From NCBI GenBank assembly GCA_947643615.1, contig CANRWO010000025.1, positions 1-44,385 on the forward strand: a stretch of DNA of 44,385 bases. Reading direction: 5' to 3'. Shown here in pieces: positions 42,390 through 44,385 of this stretch. Position 1 is the stretch's first letter, and every line of letters begins with the position of its first letter. Made by a program: the position numbers and the translations under genes. Under the pieces are notes generated by a model. It was not told the DNA's origin. It did no database searches and saw only the letters and a list, made by a program, of their open reading frames with translations. This DNA is from an uncultured Lachnospiraceae bacterium. GTDB taxonomy: Bacteria > Bacillota > Clostridia > Lachnospirales > Lachnospiraceae.

Positions 42390-44297
42390 ATGGAAAAAGA
42401 AACACAGAAGGTATTCATTTCGGAGGCTGACCAGTACCTGTTCTCACAGGGCACACACTATGATATCTACAAGAAGCTGGGGGCTCATTTCTCCGTGGAG
42501 AAGGGGAAGCAGGGCGTTTACTTCGGCGTATGGGCGCCCAATGCAGTGCAGGTGCATGTGATCGGCAGCTTTAACGGCTGGAACGAAGAGGCTCATCCCA
42601 TGGAGAAGCTGGGGCCGGTTGGCATCTGGGGTTTGTTTATCCCTAATGTGGGAGAGGGGACAATGTATAAGTTCCTAATCACCGCGCAGGATGGCAGAAA
42701 ACTGTACAAGGCGGATCCCTTTGCAAACTATGCCGAGCTGCGCCCGGGAACGGCCTCCATTATCACGGATTTAAGCGGTTTTGACTGGCAGGATTCAAAA
42801 TGGTTGTCCCAACGTGACGAGAAAGACTGGAACAGGGAACCTATGGCGATTTATGAATGCCATGTGGGTTCTTTTATGAAGCATCCTGACGGCACACCGG
42901 AAGGTTTTTACAATTACCGCCAGTTTGCCGACAGATTGGTGGAATATTTAAAAGAAATGAAGTTTACTCATGTGGAGTTGATGGGAATTGCCGAGCATCC
43001 CTTTGACGGCTCATGGGGTTATCAGGTCACTGGCTACTATGCACCTACCTCCCGTTACGGGACACCCAAAGATTTTATGTATTTGGTGAACAAATTACAT
43101 AAGGCCGGAATCGGCGTAATCCTGGATTGGGTGCCTGCGCATTTTGCTACGGATGCACATGGATTGGGTGAATTCGACGGCCAGTGCATCTTTGAACATC
43201 CCGACCCCCGCCTGGGAGAGCACCCTGACTGGGGGACAAAGATCTTTAATTACGGCAAGCTGGAGGTTAAGAATTTCCTGATTGCTAATGTGCTCTTCTG
43301 GCTGAGGGAATTCCATGTAGACGGTATCCGGGTGGATGCGGTGGCATCCATGCTGTATCTGGATTATGGCAAACAGGACGGCCAGTGGGTACCCAATCAG
43401 TATGGCGGACATGAGAACCTGGAAGCTATTGAATTTTTCAAACATATGAATTCCGTTGTCAGGGGCACTTATCCGGGATTTTTGACTGTGGCGGAGGAGT
43501 CCACCGCATGGCCCAATGTGACCGGGGATATCGGCGGGGACAGCCTTGGTTTTGCCTTTAAATGGAATATGGGATGGATGCATGATTTCTGTGAGTACAT
43601 GAAACTGGATCCTCTTTACCGGAAGGGGAACCATTATGCCCTGACCTTTGCCATGACCTATAACGAGAGCGAAAAGTATATTTTGCCATTATCCCATGAT
43701 GAAGTAGTACATTTAAAATGCTCCATGGTTAAAAAGATGCCTGGGTACACGGTGGATAAGTATGCCAATCTGCGGGTGGGTTACACCTATTACTTCGGCC
43801 ATTGCGGCAAGAAGCTGCTGTTTATGGGACAGGAGTTCGGACAGGAGCGGGAGTGGAGCGAGGCAAGGGAGCTTGATTGGTACTTGCTGGAAGAAGATAA
43901 CAATAAGGGCATGAAAGCTTATGTGGGCGAGTTGCTAAAGCTGTACAACAAATATCCCGCATTTTATGAGATAGACGACAGCTGGGCAGGATTCGAATGG
44001 ATGAATGCCGATGATGCGGAGAACAGTGTATATTCCTTTGTGAGAAAATCCTCCACGGGTAGGAATAACTTGCTGTTCGTGCTGAATATGACGCCCGTTA
44101 AGCGGGAAGGCTACACGGTGGGCGTGCCTAAGAAGAAAAAATATAAGCTGCTCTTGAACAGTGACGAGGAGAGGTTCGGTGGCTGGGGCAATAAGATTCC
44201 GTCAGAGATTCCGGCAGTGAAAGAACCCTGCCATTTCCATGATTATTCCATTACTTTTGACCTGCCTCCCTATGGAGCGGCAGTGTTCGTGTTCTAA
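42390..44297 (+). CDS. glgB: 1,4-alpha-glucan (glycogen) branching enzyme
   Basis: This 635-residue GH13 enzyme makes alpha-1,6 branches in glycogen. It has the N-terminal beta-sandwich (CBM48, VYFGVWAPNAVQVHVIGSFNGW), the catalytic barrel and a C-terminal beta domain. The catalytic set is intact: nucleophile D316 in DGIRVDAV, acid/base E369 in VAEES and D437 in LSHDEVVH. WGYQVTGYYAPTSRYG is the family marker. The ATG at 42390 follows GGAGG (42377-42381) by 8 bases, and an earlier in-frame start at 42327 overlaps the upstream gene without a ribosome site. No other glg gene is in the window. It is followed by a terminator and then an intron-like sequence. Confidence 0.96.
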   Translation: MEKETQKVFISEADQYLFSQGTHYDIYKKLGAHFSVEKGKQGVYFGVWAPNAVQVHVIGSFNGWNEEAHPMEKLGPVGIWGLFIPNVGEGTMYKFLITAQDGRKLYKADPFANYAELRPGTASIITDLSGFDWQDSKWLSQRDEKDWNREPMAIYECHVGSFMKHPDGTPEGFYNYRQFADRLVEYLKEMKFTHVELMGIAEHPFDGSWGYQVTGYYAPTSRYGTPKDFMYLVNKLHKAGIGVILDWVPAHFATDAHGLGEFDGQCIFEHPDPRLGEHPDWGTKIFNYGKLEVKNFLIANVLFWLREFHVDGIRVDAVASMLYLDYGKQDGQWVPNQYGGHENLEAIEFFKHMNSVVRGTYPGFLTVAEESTAWPNVTGDIGGDSLGFAFKWNMGWMHDFCEYMKLDPLYRKGNHYALTFAMTYNESEKYILPLSHDEVVHLKCSMVKKMPGYTVDKYANLRVGYTYYFGHCGKKLLFMGQEFGQEREWSEARELDWYLLEEDNNKGMKAYVGELLKLYNKYPAFYEIDDSWAGFEWMNADDAENSVYSFVRKSSTGRNNLLFVLNMTPVKREGYTVGVPKKKKYKLLLNSDEERFGGWGNKIPSEIPAVKEPCHFHDYSITFDLPPYGAAVFVF

Positions 44298-44303
44298 TAA
44301 AAT

Positions 44304-44334
44304 CCCCATCGGTCTGTACCGGTGGGGTGTTTAC
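44304..44334 (+). terminator. Rho-independent terminator of glgB
   Basis: CCCCATCGG (44304-44312) pairs with CCGGTGGGG (44319-44327) over 9 bp with one T-G pair and a 6-base loop. The T-rich tail (TGTTTACTT) is modest and runs directly into the intron-like sequence. Confidence 0.75.
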
Positions 44335-44336
44335 TT

Positions 44337-44385
44337 GTGCGCCCGGCGGCGCACGTTTCTAACCGGTGCAAGTCCGGAATCCGCC
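44337..44385 (+). mobile_element. 5' end of a group IIC intron, cut by the window edge
   Basis: The last 49 bases begin GTGCGCCCGGC, the GUGYG start of group II introns. GTGCGCC (44337-44343) pairs with GGCGCAC (44348-44354). Then comes TCTAACCGGTGCAAGTCCGG, in which CCGG-TGCAAGT-CCGG mirrors the first domain I helix of group IIC introns. From memory the Oceanobacillus iheyensis group IIC intron begins GUGUGCCCGGC and continues with UCUAUAGGGUGAGAGUCCC, the same layout. Class C introns insert just behind terminators, exactly where this lies. The reverse transcriptase/maturase and 3' end would be outside the window. The strand is plus, the same as glgB. Confidence 0.8.

Overview
The window is about 44.4 kb of densely packed chromosome with roughly 50% G+C. 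Type III glutamine synthetase, RNase J, YlbF, DUF1292, DUF2975/XRE, DUF4358/MBOAT/DHHW and U32 families, together with AGGAGG-type ribosome sites, point to a Clostridia anaerobe, most likely a gut Lachnospiraceae. That placement is inferred from gene content. No rRNA, tRNA or CRISPR array was seen.

Bases 1-5400 are a same-strand housekeeping block: DUF1292 protein, Fur-family regulator, RNase J (TTG start), YlbF-like protein, a solo MltG-like membrane protein, a TrmR-like methyltransferase and a U32 protein of the TrhP type. The last two fit wobble-uridine hydroxylation and methylation of tRNA, and the order resembles the yrzB-yrrL-yrrM-yrrO region of Bacillus subtilis. GlnN (type III glutamine synthetase) follows. 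Converging on it is a large minus-strand DUF5107/TPR protein.

Bases 11.4-20.4 kb are accessory in character: a DUF2087 protein, a TPR-like protein, an AraC regulator, a YdeI/OmpD-associated protein, then an overlapping ATPase-HNH pair that looks like a Septu (PtuA/PtuB) anti-phage module without a reverse transcriptase, followed by a 1259-residue SWIM-SNF2 helicase. Bases 20.5-23.6 kb hold a DUF2975-XRE-DUF4173 operon behind a near-consensus promoter packed with palindromes and direct repeats.

Bases 23.7-32.4 kb are transport and carbohydrate genes: a MATE exporter (minus), a cytoplasmic SGNH esterase, two half-ABC exporters that fit an asymmetric heterodimer, and an ABC-F translation factor (minus). 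Bases 32.5-36.0 kb are a lipoprotein-MBOAT-DHHW operon resembling alginate-type O-acetylation machinery. A HAD phosphatase, RsmA/KsgA and an AT-rich GNAT follow.

Bases 38.3-44.3 kb hold a strong terminator, a promoter, and a 1241-residue protein with N-terminal TPR-like helices, two tandem-repeat low-complexity tracts and a C-terminal AAA domain of SpoVK/CbxX type whose Walker A and B residues are both lost. Glycogen branching enzyme GlgB comes next. Immediately after the glgB terminator the window ends in 49 bases that match the 5' end of a group IIC intron, the class known to insert behind terminators. The most noteworthy items are the pseudo-AAA protein, the Septu-like pair, the intron start and a 38-bp element shared by two distant intergenic regions.
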